A stretch of DNA of 64,000 nucleotides from Candidatus Aminicenantota bacterium (GTDB taxonomy: Bacteria > Acidobacteriota > Aminicenantia > Aminicenantales > UBA4085): assembly GCA_003141555.1 (NCBI GenBank), contig PLMN01000028.1:66785-130784 (forward strand), read 5' to 3'. A program made the translations under genes and the position numbers. A model generated the notes under the pieces. The model saw only the letters and a program-made list of their open reading frames with translations. It did not search any database and was not told the DNA's origin. Shown here in pieces: positions 17,538-26,177 of this stretch (the first letter of the stretch is position 1; each line of letters begins with the position of its first letter).

Positions 17538-18523
17538 AACAGGTAACCAGATCTGGTGCGCCCACCGTTATCGGGATGGTTCACATACCGATCAACACAA
17601 TTCTTGCCAGCCCGGTTGCATGGCGCGACACGTTGGGGTATCGCGGAGTTTCAGCGGAGGATTGGCGGCTCATCTCCGCGATGCTCGATACCGGTGGCGA
17701 TACGGACAATTTGAGACAAAGCGCAGCAACCGTACGATCATTGAGTTTCTTTAATCAGCTTGAAACGCAGATGTTAGAGGCCGCGTATCTATATAAAGCA
17801 TCCGGCTTCAATGCTTTGATGCTGGAGAATGTTGCGGCTCCGTACTTTGTGCGAGGGGATCAACCGCCCGTGGTTTACTGGGTGATGTTTGCTCTGGCAA
17901 ATCGACTGAGAGCAACGTTTCCGAAGATACGGTTGGGCATACAAGTATTGGCCTATTCTGATGACTGGGCTATGGACATCGCGTGCCGATGCAGCGTGGA
18001 CTTCATTCGTTGCGAGAGCGCGCTCTTCGAGGGAGTACGCCCGGAGGGGCGAGCGCCGAATCATGGGAATCTGGCGAAGCTGTACATGATGCGGAACAAG
18101 CTCATGGTGGAGATCGGGGGGAATGGGGCGGGACCCCAGGTTTACGTGGACATTCAGAAGAAACATACGGTGTTTATGTCGGCCTTGGATTCGCTGGGGG
18201 TGTGGTTGGATAATATCCAGTTTCAGAAACTTGAGGGCATCGTCGTCACCGGCAGAGCAACAGGTCAACCAGTCGAGGAGAACGATCTGCGCCGGACGCG
18301 TGAAGCAATCGAGAAGGTGAAAGCCGAATCCCAAGCGGCCGTTGGATTGGTATGGGCACCCGCACTTATCGTGGGCTCAGGAGTTTCAGCGGACAACATT
18401 GGGATGTGCAAGCGGTATGCCGACGCAGCGATCGTAGGCTCATCGCTTAAGAGAAACGGGTACTGGGAATGCCAGTTGGACCAGGAGCGGGTAAAGCGAT
18501 TCATGGAGGCTTGGAATGCTTGA
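17534..18523 (+). CDS. BtpA/SgcQ-family TIM-barrel protein
   Basis: The 329-aa product matches the BtpA family through VIGMVHIP at the first strand, GFNALMLENV, DFIRCES, VDIQKKH, IVVTGRATGQP and IVGSSLKRNG near the end. BtpA was named for a role in photosystem I accumulation in cyanobacteria; most relatives in non-photosynthetic bacteria have unknown enzymatic roles and resemble phosphate-binding TIM barrels. The ATG overlaps the stop of the large fusion gene (ATGA) and the end overlaps the Maf gene, so it acts in the same pathway. Confidence 0.85.
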   Translation: MKQVTRSGAPTVIGMVHIPINTILASPVAWRDTLGYRGVSAEDWRLISAMLDTGGDTDNLRQSAATVRSLSFFNQLETQMLEAAYLYKASGFNALMLENVAAPYFVRGDQPPVVYWVMFALANRLRATFPKIRLGIQVLAYSDDWAMDIACRCSVDFIRCESALFEGVRPEGRAPNHGNLAKLYMMRNKLMVEIGGNGAGPQVYVDIQKKHTVFMSALDSLGVWLDNIQFQKLEGIVVTGRATGQPVEENDLRRTREAIEKVKAESQAAVGLVWAPALIVGSGVSADNIGMCKRYADAAIVGSSLKRNGYWECQLDQERVKRFMEAWNA

Positions 18524-19193
18524 TTCAGCTAGAGGATCGCCATGGAAGGCATCGGTATTTCTTGCGTCTATGTCTCCACAACGCGCGGCGATCCTTCAGG
18601 AGCTTAAGATTGAATTTCAAGCGATTACGATCGCGGTTGATGAAGTAACGCTCGATACGCCAGAGGAGACCGTACAGGAAAACGCCAAGTTGAAGGCGCT
18701 CGCGGCATTGCGTGCGATTCCGTCGGGGAGCTTGGTTATTGCAGCTGATACGATAGTATTCGCCCACGGTAGTATTCTAGGGAAACCCGATAACAAAGCG
18801 ACCGCTCGGGAGTATCTCTGTGCTTTGAGCGGTCATACCGTTCGAGCTTTCTCTGGAATAGCCGTTGCGCGAAAAGGCGCTGATGAGGGAGTCCTGGCTC
18901 TCGAATATGCCGATGCGCAGATCAAAGCTTTGTCGGAGTCGGAGATCGCGTGGTACATTGAGACAGAAGAGCCACTTTCTCGCGCCGGTGCGTTTGGCAT
19001 AAGTCGGTACGGCGAAATATTCGTCGAGAAGACTTATGGCGCGTATTCATGCATAGCAGGATTGCCCAAGATTGCCTTGCTAGCCTGTTTGGACGCAACG
19101 GGGGCTTCGGGAGCTTGCGCGTTCCCAGTTCTTCCCCCGAAGGAGCTTTTCGCACACAGAGTCAATCTGCAGCGCTTTCGTCTTGCGTCGTAA
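18516..19193 (+). CDS. Maf-family nucleoside triphosphate pyrophosphatase
   Basis: Maf proteins hydrolyse non-canonical or pyrimidine nucleoside triphosphates to monophosphates. Conserved parts are the phosphate-binding ASMSPQR near the N-terminus, the catalytic ADTIV segment, GKPDNKATAREYL with SGHTV, and AGAFGIS followed by the terminal AGLP. The SPRR motif is SPQR, and the usual DKAGAY is SRAGAF, small deviations in a plausible active enzyme. GGAGG precedes the ATG at 18516, which lies inside the end of the BtpA gene. A roughly 30-residue C-terminal tail is not typical. Its place in the operon fits a nucleotide- or nucleoside-related role. Confidence 0.88.
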   Translation: MLDSARGSPWKASVFLASMSPQRAAILQELKIEFQAITIAVDEVTLDTPEETVQENAKLKALAALRAIPSGSLVIAADTIVFAHGSILGKPDNKATAREYLCALSGHTVRAFSGIAVARKGADEGVLALEYADAQIKALSESEIAWYIETEEPLSRAGAFGISRYGEIFVEKTYGAYSCIAGLPKIALLACLDATGASGACAFPVLPPKELFAHRVNLQRFRLAS

Positions 19194-19229
19194 AGGCTCG
19201 GTCAATCGGTCCGATAGTTTTTAATTGTT

Positions 19230-19259
19230 TTGACAAATTCCCAATACATATATTACATT
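19230..19259 (+). promoter_or_regulatory. Candidate sigma-70 promoter for VWA/tubulin-like genes
   Basis: TTGACA at 19230-19235 is followed after 18 bases by TACATT at 19254-19259. The VWA gene starts at 19397, so the leader would be about 130 bases. The surrounding 200 bases are AT-rich and contain no convincing gene. Confidence 0.45.
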
Positions 19260-19396
19260 GTTCCCATCACATAGGGAGCGTTGCATGGAGAGGAAATGCG
19301 GCCGATTTCAGAAAAAATTCGGCTGACCAACTCATTTCAAATCCGCATCTTCTCTAATTGTAATAGAATATTTTTGTTACGACAGGGGATGAGACA

Positions 19397-21388
19397 ATGA
19401 GAATTCGCGGCGGGGTCTTTTTTTTCAGTATTTTATTGCTTTCTTTAGTCATTTTTCAGGGTAATGGGAACGCTCAGACAGTAGAAAGAAAAATCGATGT
19501 TATTCTCGTCGTGGACGGCTCCGGGAGCATGGAGTGGCCGGACCGGGATCCGGGACGGCTGCGGATACAAGGAGGAAAGCTGTTTATCGACCTTTGCAAT
19601 AAAGGCGATCGAATTGGCGTCATCGATTTCAGCACGGAAGCAAAAATAGTTTTCCCACTTTACGAATTTTTAACTCCCCTGGATAAAGAAACCTTAAAGG
19701 AAAAGATCGGGAAAATAGCGGCCAAAGGGGAATTTACGGACATCACGCTGGGCCTTGAAATGGCTCTTAAAGAGATGATCAGGGCCAGGCCTGAAAGCGC
19801 GAAAGCCGTGATCATTCTTTCTGATGGCGATATGGATCCCGATCCGGCCCGCGAAAATTTTTCTCCCTATAATCTGGAATATCTGAAGGAAATTCGTCTG
19901 GGAGCACCAAAAAAGGAAACGTTAAAGCAAATTAAAGAAAAATATAAAAAAATCGTATCGCCGATCGACACTGAGTTATTGAGAAACACTGTTCTCCCGG
20001 GATTTAAAGAACAAAAAATCCCGGTATTTGCGATCGCCTTTGGTGAAGGCGCTGATATTCCTTTGATAAAGGAAATTGCCGACGTTACCGCCACGGAAAC
20101 GGGGATCAGAAACTTTTATTTCATCGAAAACGCCGGCCGTCTCCAATCTGTCTTTTCAGAGATCGTAGAGCAACTGAAGAAATCGAAAGAAAAAATCGCC
20201 GAAAAAGAAATCCAATTTTCCGGCGAGGAGATCATTCATAAGGTCAATATCGATGATTTTGTCCGGGAAGTAAATTTTAAATTTATCTTTGGCCAGAACG
20301 TCGATCGATCCGACGTCAACATCGTATTGAAAGATCCGGATGGGAATACCATTTCCAGAACAACAAAAAAGGAAGGCGTAGGCCATATTTTTGAAAAGGG
20401 ATATGAGCTCTATAATATCTTTAATCCATTGCCCGGGACTTGGGAGGCCAGGATTAGCGGCAAAAAGGATGTTAAGCTGGATATTACGATCAGCACGTGG
20501 GGAAGATCCGAGCTAAAGATAATACCCGAAAATGTGAAATCTGCTTATTATGCGGGTGAACATATTCCCATAACTGCTTCACTGCAGATCGATGGGAAAC
20601 GCATCTCTTCGCGAGATTTCCTAAATAATCTAAAAATATCCGCGGCGACGGAAAATCCAAAAAGGGAAGTGGAAAAGATCGATCTATTTGACGATGGCAA
20701 GCATTCGGATTCGGCTGCTGCCGACGGGATCTTCGGGAATTCTTATACATCGGCAAATATTCCTGGAGATTATTACGTTGTAATTACTGCTCAAGGCGTG
20801 ACGGCAGGCCCGAAACGATATGATTTTATGAGGGAAATCCAATATAAGTTCCGTATTCTGCCTAGAGAGACGTCTCTTGGAGGAGCGGCTGATAAACAGC
20901 CCGGGGAACCAGAGAAGGCGAAACCGGCTTTGCCAATTAAAACAATTCTGATCTTAGCTGGGATCCTGGCGATAATTCTTCTGGCAGTTTTCTTGATAAA
21001 AAAGAGAAAAGCAGGATCAACTACCGAAGACGAATCGATAGACGAGATCTCTGAAGAAAAACCGTCAGAAGCGCCTCTAATGTTTTCGATAAAAATAAAA
21101 GATGGAGCCGTATCAACAATCGGGTACAAATTGATAAAACATCCCTCGATAGGAGAAAAAAATCTCATTATGCGGCGCGCAGGGGAAGAGTTTTATGTTC
21201 AAAAAAGCGAAGGAACCCTTGAATTGAATACTAAGATCGTTACTGATGAGAGAGAGCTTAAAGACCGAGACATATTAAAAATCGGTGAGCTCTATTTTGA
21301 GATCAGCTTAAAACCCGTAGAAAACAAAGTCGTTCTCTATGGCATTTCCAAAGAACAAGCTTCATTGGCGACAAAGGAGGAGAAATGA
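19397..21388 (+). CDS. Secreted, membrane-anchored VWA-domain protein
   Basis: The 663-aa protein has a signal peptide (about residues 1-27) and a von Willebrand A domain whose metal site reads VVDGSGSM (D40-S44). Around residues 380-460 a beta-sandwich region contains DLFDDGKHSDSAAADGIFG, as in repeats of cell-surface proteins with a choice-of-anchor-X-like pattern. A membrane helix lies at about 514-534 (ILILAGILAIILLAVFLI), then a basic stop-transfer segment and an acidic linker. The cytoplasmic C-terminus ends in a beta-rich domain (ELKDRDILKIGELYFE) reminiscent of FHA folds. The protein should sense or bind outside and signal inside. Its stop overlaps the start of the tubulin-like gene. 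Confidence 0.8.
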   Translation: MRIRGGVFFFSILLLSLVIFQGNGNAQTVERKIDVILVVDGSGSMEWPDRDPGRLRIQGGKLFIDLCNKGDRIGVIDFSTEAKIVFPLYEFLTPLDKETLKEKIGKIAAKGEFTDITLGLEMALKEMIRARPESAKAVIILSDGDMDPDPARENFSPYNLEYLKEIRLGAPKKETLKQIKEKYKKIVSPIDTELLRNTVLPGFKEQKIPVFAIAFGEGADIPLIKEIADVTATETGIRNFYFIENAGRLQSVFSEIVEQLKKSKEKIAEKEIQFSGEEIIHKVNIDDFVREVNFKFIFGQNVDRSDVNIVLKDPDGNTISRTTKKEGVGHIFEKGYELYNIFNPLPGTWEARISGKKDVKLDITISTWGRSELKIIPENVKSAYYAGEHIPITASLQIDGKRISSRDFLNNLKISAATENPKREVEKIDLFDDGKHSDSAAADGIFGNSYTSANIPGDYYVVITAQGVTAGPKRYDFMREIQYKFRILPRETSLGGAADKQPGEPEKAKPALPIKTILILAGILAIILLAVFLIKKRKAGSTTEDESIDEISEEKPSEAPLMFSIKIKDGAVSTIGYKLIKHPSIGEKNLIMRRAGEEFYVQKSEGTLELNTKIVTDERELKDRDILKIGELYFEISLKPVENKVVLYGISKEQASLATKEEK

Positions 21389-24153
21389 ATATTTACCCTA
21401 CGTTGATCATAGGAATCGGGGGATCGGGGAAATTAGTCTGCAAATTTTTAAAAAGATACTTTGCGGAGAGATTTCCGCAGGCTTGGCTAAATCCCGCGAC
21501 AAAATTACCATCAGTTCTCGATATCCTCATCATTGAAACTGAGCCGGGCAAGGAAAAAGAGGAACTGAATATTACCGGGCTGCCGGATGTGCAGACGATC
21601 TCTTCGTATATCGATGAACAAACGCTCAAGGCTATGCAAACTAAGGCGTTCAAGGATAATAACCCCGATATCGCAAACTGGCTATTCTCCCCTTTGCCCG
21701 TGAAGGAAATCATCGGGGGCGCGGGCCAGGTTCGACAGGCAGGTCGGTTGGCGTTCTTCCGTCATCGGACCGCATATGGAAAGATTCAGAAAGCCATTAC
21801 CACGTCCCTTGAAAGTATTAAAAGTGATGAAGCCATAGGGCTCTGTTCTCATCTTTCTCAAGGGGGAATCCAAATACCCGACAGGACTCCGCGCTGCTAT
21901 ATTGTCAGCTCAGTCTGTGGAGGGACGGGCAGCGGAATGCTATTGGATATTGCCGGCATCGTGACCAATGCCGGGGTTCGAACAAATCTGGTTGCGTTTT
22001 TACCGAAAATGTTTGAATCCAATATTGACTTACCGGAATCCGTATGGCAAACCTATTCGAATACTTATGCCGCCTTGAAGGAAATTAATCATTATATGAC
22101 CGGCGGGCATTGGTCGGTTTGGTATAACGAAAAAAAGAGGGACGGTGTATCCGCTGACAAAAAAATATTCGACTATTGTTTTCTTGTCGATAAAGAAAGC
22201 GATACGGTTGATCTGAAAGATCGGCTGCATGTGAGCCCTCTCGTCGCCGAATTCCTTTTTCGAATGATCAGTGAACTCGAGCACCCACTTCACGCGACTG
22301 ACATTAATATCCGAAAGTATAAGGATGCCGAGCTGCCCAATTGGTGTAATGGCCTGGGAGTATCCATAATCTCGTTCCCCTTGGAAGAAATTCGGGAAAT
22401 CATGGCTAATTGGGGGGTTCGGGACCTAATCACTCAGCATCTTTCTTTAGATTTTGCCCAGAGCGAAATAGACGCCAAGGTCATGGATCCAAATACGGGA
22501 TGGCTCTTCTCCGACTTCTCATACAAAAAATGGGAAGCTTCGCTGTTGGATAAAAACGAATATTCTCCTCTTGCGGCTGAAACGCTGATTAAACGCAAAG
22601 GAACCCTCGAAAGTAGAATTCGTCAGGAAAAATCTAGGATCCAAAGCGAACACGATGATGATCTAAAGAGAATGCGGGAAGCCTTCGATAAATATGTCGA
22701 AAAAGTGAGGAGCCGTTTCACATATCTCGCGGATGATATCCTAAGCACAAAAGGGCTGAAATATTATTCAGCCATAGTCGAAAAACTGAAGATCGAAATA
22801 CATAACGTAAAATCGATGATCGAGAACGATCAGCAGAAGCTGAATGCGAGTATCGCCCAATTAAAGGAGACCATCGATAAAAATTTAAAAACGCTGACAA
22901 GGATCAGCAAGAAAAAATGGTTTGCGGACATCGGGTGGACAAAAAGGATCTCCCCTCACGTTGAAAGCTTGCTTCGCTCCATTCAGGACCTGTATGGGGG
23001 GATGCTGAAAGAAGAAAAGCATAGATACGCTGTCAAAATAATCGCTGAACTTCAGGAAGTGATCGATAAAAAAAACGAAGACTATTCTTCTTTAGCGGAG
23101 AAGCTCCGAAATATCAGATTAAAGAACGAGGGTGAAGAGACAAAATTCTGGAATATTTTGACGTTCGGATCGGCTGCTCAAATAAAAGTCAAATCAGATC
23201 GTCGCGATGTTGAAGCATTCTACGGGGAGTATTTAAAATCCGGCCTGGCCGATTTAGGGACTAATCTCAGGAAAAGACTGGTGAGCTGGAAGATCTTATC
23301 GACGGAAGATATATTCGGAGAACTCAAGTCTTCAGTCGAGAAGCGGATCGTTAGTTCGGGATTTGACGACAAGACGATTCTCGATGCTATGAAAGATGAA
23401 TTGGACGTCTTGGGCGGCAAGGTCCAAGATTGTATCACCAATAAGTCCGCGCCATTCATCCGGCATACGGGATCACCCATGGAGGATAAATTTTTTATCA
23501 GCGGCCTCGATGCAAGCGATTTAAGAATGCTTCCAGCGATGGGCGGAGATGTGACTGCCATCACTTCGCAAATCGAAAAAAACAAAAGAAAGCTCATTTT
23601 CGTTCGCCTGTCTGCTGGATTCTCACTGAGCGATATGGCTCCTTATGAATACGAAGACAAGTATGCCAAGGCATATGAAGATTCTCTCAAAAAGAACCAT
23701 GGGTGGATTCATATTCTTCCGGAAGCGTTAGGTTTCGAAGATCCGCTCGGATTATCAATTGGTATGGAAGAGGAATCACTCATAAAGACATGCCTAGATG
23801 TCGGGATATTGTTCCAGCAAAAGGGCTATCACATTGAATATGAAGAAGGCGGGAAAAAGATTGTGCTGGCTCAAGGCATGGAGAATGCAATCAGAGAGCT
23901 CCGAAATACTCCCAGCCGGGCTGGTTTACTCAAAAAGAAACTTATAGCATTCTTCAATGCCCAGACTGTCGACTGGCTTGTGAATTTTATAAATGACCAT
24001 GACAGAACAAGATTTGCCGATGATGAGAAGTTTAGTGAGAATCACAAGAAAATATATAAAAATGCAGCACCTGGTTTTTCTTTTTCTTTATCTCTGCATA
24101 AGATTCCCAGTTACATTATGAAGGAAATTGAAAAACGGCTATCTCAAAAATAA
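21385..24153 (+). CDS. Tubulin-like GTPase (Tubulin_2 type), 922 aa
   Basis: The N-terminus has the glycine-rich loop LIIGIGGSGK (residues 7-16), and about residue 177 has the tubulin/FtsZ signature SVCGGTGSGM, which binds GTP phosphates. The length is far above FtsZ: after about residue 390 comes a long coiled-coil region (to about 600), then an unassigned C-terminal half. Such large tubulin-like proteins often sit with VWA genes in bacteria and have no firmly established function; polymer formation is possible. GGAGGAG precedes the ATG, which overlaps the VWA stop, so the two are made together and likely interact, one across the membrane and one in the cytoplasm. Confidence 0.8.
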   Translation: MNIYPTLIIGIGGSGKLVCKFLKRYFAERFPQAWLNPATKLPSVLDILIIETEPGKEKEELNITGLPDVQTISSYIDEQTLKAMQTKAFKDNNPDIANWLFSPLPVKEIIGGAGQVRQAGRLAFFRHRTAYGKIQKAITTSLESIKSDEAIGLCSHLSQGGIQIPDRTPRCYIVSSVCGGTGSGMLLDIAGIVTNAGVRTNLVAFLPKMFESNIDLPESVWQTYSNTYAALKEINHYMTGGHWSVWYNEKKRDGVSADKKIFDYCFLVDKESDTVDLKDRLHVSPLVAEFLFRMISELEHPLHATDINIRKYKDAELPNWCNGLGVSIISFPLEEIREIMANWGVRDLITQHLSLDFAQSEIDAKVMDPNTGWLFSDFSYKKWEASLLDKNEYSPLAAETLIKRKGTLESRIRQEKSRIQSEHDDDLKRMREAFDKYVEKVRSRFTYLADDILSTKGLKYYSAIVEKLKIEIHNVKSMIENDQQKLNASIAQLKETIDKNLKTLTRISKKKWFADIGWTKRISPHVESLLRSIQDLYGGMLKEEKHRYAVKIIAELQEVIDKKNEDYSSLAEKLRNIRLKNEGEETKFWNILTFGSAAQIKVKSDRRDVEAFYGEYLKSGLADLGTNLRKRLVSWKILSTEDIFGELKSSVEKRIVSSGFDDKTILDAMKDELDVLGGKVQDCITNKSAPFIRHTGSPMEDKFFISGLDASDLRMLPAMGGDVTAITSQIEKNKRKLIFVRLSAGFSLSDMAPYEYEDKYAKAYEDSLKKNHGWIHILPEALGFEDPLGLSIGMEEESLIKTCLDVGILFQQKGYHIEYEEGGKKIVLAQGMENAIRELRNTPSRAGLLKKKLIAFFNAQTVDWLVNFINDHDRTRFADDEKFSENHKKIYKNAAPGFSFSLSLHKIPSYIMKEIEKRLSQK

Positions 24154-24165
24154 TGCGTTCGTAAA

Positions 24166-24459
24166 TTAATAAATATATAGCGCGTCTTTAGGAAAAGGAT
24201 CAAGTGCGTAATCAATAGTTCCTAAATTCCAATAATCAACACTTCTGAGGATTGATGGATTATTTATTTGCAATTCTTGATAAATCTTCTTTGCCTCAGT
24301 AAACGCTTCTATCGATAAGCTCCTATAGCCCTTTTTTGCCATGATTCGCCCCGCCATCATAAAATATTTTACTGCTTTGTATGGCTCCTCCATTATTAGA
24401 TGTTTTCGCGCTAGACAAAAATAATCCCAGGGATTAGCACCAATACTGACCATAAACAA
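24166..24459 (-). CDS. Small hypothetical protein, 97 aa, TPR-like
   Basis: The product is helical with a pattern like one or two tetratricopeptide repeats (DYFCLARKHLIMEEPYKAVKYFMMAG, then SIEAFTEAKKIYQEL). It converges on the tubulin-like gene with a 12-bp gap. No ribosome site is strong and the start could be M1 or M3. It may be a remnant of a larger repeat protein. Confidence 0.5.
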   Translation of the reverse strand: MFMVSIGANPWDYFCLARKHLIMEEPYKAVKYFMMAGRIMAKKGYRSLSIEAFTEAKKIYQELQINNPSILRSVDYWNLGTIDYALDPFPKDALYIY

Positions 24460-24569
24460 TATCTTATCATGTTTTTATGCAATTAACGCACCAATTTAAA
24501 CGAGGGAGATAAAGCTCTAAAGATATTTACGGCTATATAAAAAAATATTTTATTTGTGTAAAAAAAGAT

Positions 24570-24575
24570 TATAAT
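24570..24575 (+). promoter_or_regulatory. Consensus -10 box (TATAAT) of the candidate small RNA
   Basis: A perfect TATAAT lies 11-16 bases before the structured GC-rich segment starting at 24586, the right distance for transcription to begin at its first base. The -35 region at 24547-24552 is only AT-rich and does not match TTGACA well. Confidence 0.5.
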
Positions 24576-24585
24576 TATCATTAAT

Positions 24586-24688
24586 GTGGGGCTGAGAACG
24601 CGTCCCGGGCTAGTAGGGGCCCAGTTGCTACGTCGCGGCTAGCGCCGTGATGTTTCCCTATTTGCGTTCAAGGCCCCTCTTTTTTTCT
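24586..24688 (+). ncRNA. Candidate structured small RNA with intrinsic terminator
   Basis: The roughly 100-base segment folds on itself. GGGGC at 24588-24592 pairs with GCCCC at 24673-24677, and GAACGC at 24596-24601 pairs with GCGTTC at 24664-24669, with a symmetric 3x3 internal loop between. Inside are a GGGC/GCCC hairpin (about 24607-24622) and an eight-pair hairpin GTCGCGGC...GCCGTGAT (about 24632-24651). The closing stem is followed by a run of T with one C, an intrinsic terminator. A TATAAT box sits just upstream. I tested the features of SRP RNA, tmRNA and the TPP riboswitch and found no match. No open reading frame crosses it. Confidence 0.55.
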
Positions 24689-24899
24689 TTTGATATTATC
24701 GCCAGACCGCCTGTCTTGAATTTGCAACAATCGCGTAACATTCTCCTTTGCCATAGGTGATTGAATCATCAAGATCCGGCATTGAACTCTTTTGGAACGC
24801 TACGACCTATAGATGCTCGAAGCGAGGATACTCGAGCCCCCTTATCTTTGGCATGATTTAAACGAACTGCACCGAGCTAGGCCGGCGGACCGCGCCGAT
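24689..24899. other. Gap at the left prophage border
   Basis: No gene is visible. An imperfect hairpin (GCTCGA at 24814-24819 pairing with TCGAGC at 24832-24837) lies downstream of the last leftward phage gene but has no U-tract. I see no tRNA and no direct repeat shared with the right end near 59.9-60.1 kb, so the attachment site is not defined. Confidence 0.4.
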
Positions 24900-26177
24900 T
24901 TATCTAAGGGCCAATCTTTCCGCCCGGCCAAGCGTCACAGCCGCATCCAGGTCCGGGGCGTTCGTCAGCTGGAAAGCCACCGCCGAGAGCTGTTCAAATC
25001 GCGGGTGTTTGATCCCCCGCATGACGCCGAAGATGTAGCAGATCTGCCCAGGATCCGGACGCCGGCCCGGGTTCTCCGCCGGCGTGCCCATGAGCCAGTG
25101 AAACGTCATCCCCTTCGCGCGATAGGCCGGCGGATCCTCGCCGACGCCGAAGCTGGGCCCGTCGCTGCATGGGTAGTCGCCGGCGTCCGCGAGGCCTTGT
25201 TTCCCGGGTGAATCCCGGTACCAGTCCGCATCGACCTCAGAGCAAATTTGATGTGTCGCCGCCAGTCCGGCACCGCCCAGGGCTTCCGAAATCGTCTGGT
25301 AGAAAAGGCTTGAATCGTACCAGTTCACCTGAATGTTCAGCGAAGGGACGCCCTCGGCCTTGAGCGCTGCAATTATGGCCGTGTCGTAGTCATGCAGCGC
25401 GTCGAAGCCGACGATTTGGCCGCCTTCATTCCGGGTTTCGTAGATGATCCGCGGCGCGAATTTCGCGGTCCGCCGCGCAAGCTCACGCGCGAAGGCTGCA
25501 ATCTTATCCCGGGCCGGCCCAGCTGAAAAGACTTGGCTGGGGGTTGTGACCAGCTTGTTCAAGGGATTGACGTCCCAGCTGTCCCCCGAGTACAAGCTGC
25601 AGGCGTCCAGGATCGAGATGATCTCGGCGCCGTTCCGGTCCCCGGCCCATAGCTGCAGCCGGCGGTTGAGCTGGGCCCAGTATGCCTCATTCCAGCTCCA
25701 ATCGGGGGCCCATGGTAGAAGGTACTGGCCAGCCCAGGCGTCTGACTGATCCGCGAACCAGGCGAAATTGCGCTCGGCGTTGATACCATCGAGGGCAAGC
25801 GCCTCATACAAGTTTTCCAGCTTCGCCTCGTCAATGACGCCCGCGGCGCCGCAAAGGCTCGAGTAGAGCGTCCCGGACCATGCGCGAAGCTCGCCGGATC
25901 CGTCCGGCCACGGATCCGCAACTTTCGTTTTCGCCGGCGGATCCGGCGCATGATGGACCGTACAGGTCAGGACCGGCACGGCGTCCGGCTTGAATTCCCG
26001 GATCTCGGTTGTCGGGCAATAGGGATTCGGGAGGATCCCGCTGACGCTGCAAACCTCAACCTTCACAAGCGGCGGTGTCGGGGGGTGCGGGCCCGGGCAA
26101 GCGCCGGCCGTAAAGGCCAGGATGAGCGCCAGCGCGTACAGGGCGCCGGTGAGGCGGATCCGATGAGGGCTATTCAT
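24900..26177 (-). CDS. Glycoside-hydrolase-like exported phage protein
   Basis: The 425-aa product starts with an export signal ending in FTAGAC, a possible lipobox. Next comes a cysteine-containing module (VCSVSGILPNPYCPTTEIREF, then C..H) resembling the small domain at the C-terminus of some penicillin-binding proteins. The rest resembles a cellulase-type TIM barrel: LDGINAERNFAWFA and IIYETRNEGGQ, where the asparagine-glutamate pair matches the acid/base position of clan A hydrolases. It may degrade surface or wall glycan or alter the lysogen's surface. The ATG at 26177 overlaps the previous stop. The family is an inference from pattern. Confidence 0.6.
   Translation of the reverse strand: MNSPHRIRLTGALYALALILAFTAGACPGPHPPTPPLVKVEVCSVSGILPNPYCPTTEIREFKPDAVPVLTCTVHHAPDPPAKTKVADPWPDGSGELRAWSGTLYSSLCGAAGVIDEAKLENLYEALALDGINAERNFAWFADQSDAWAGQYLLPWAPDWSWNEAYWAQLNRRLQLWAGDRNGAEIISILDACSLYSGDSWDVNPLNKLVTTPSQVFSAGPARDKIAAFARELARRTAKFAPRIIYETRNEGGQIVGFDALHDYDTAIIAALKAEGVPSLNIQVNWYDSSLFYQTISEALGGAGLAATHQICSEVDADWYRDSPGKQGLADAGDYPCSDGPSFGVGEDPPAYRAKGMTFHWLMGTPAENPGRRPDPGQICYIFGVMRGIKHPRFEQLSAVAFQLTNAPDLDAAVTLGRAERLALR

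Noticed and set aside
24588-24600. TPP riboswitch or SRP/tmRNA, because of a GGGGCTGAGA segment
   Set aside because: The other conserved TPP, SRP and tmRNA elements are missing, and no thiamine gene follows.
24805-24890. Possible tRNA or attachment site with GCTCGA...TCGAGC hairpin
   Set aside because: No acceptor stem, TpsiC arm or anticodon arm can be formed on either strand, and no matching repeat is seen near 60 kb.
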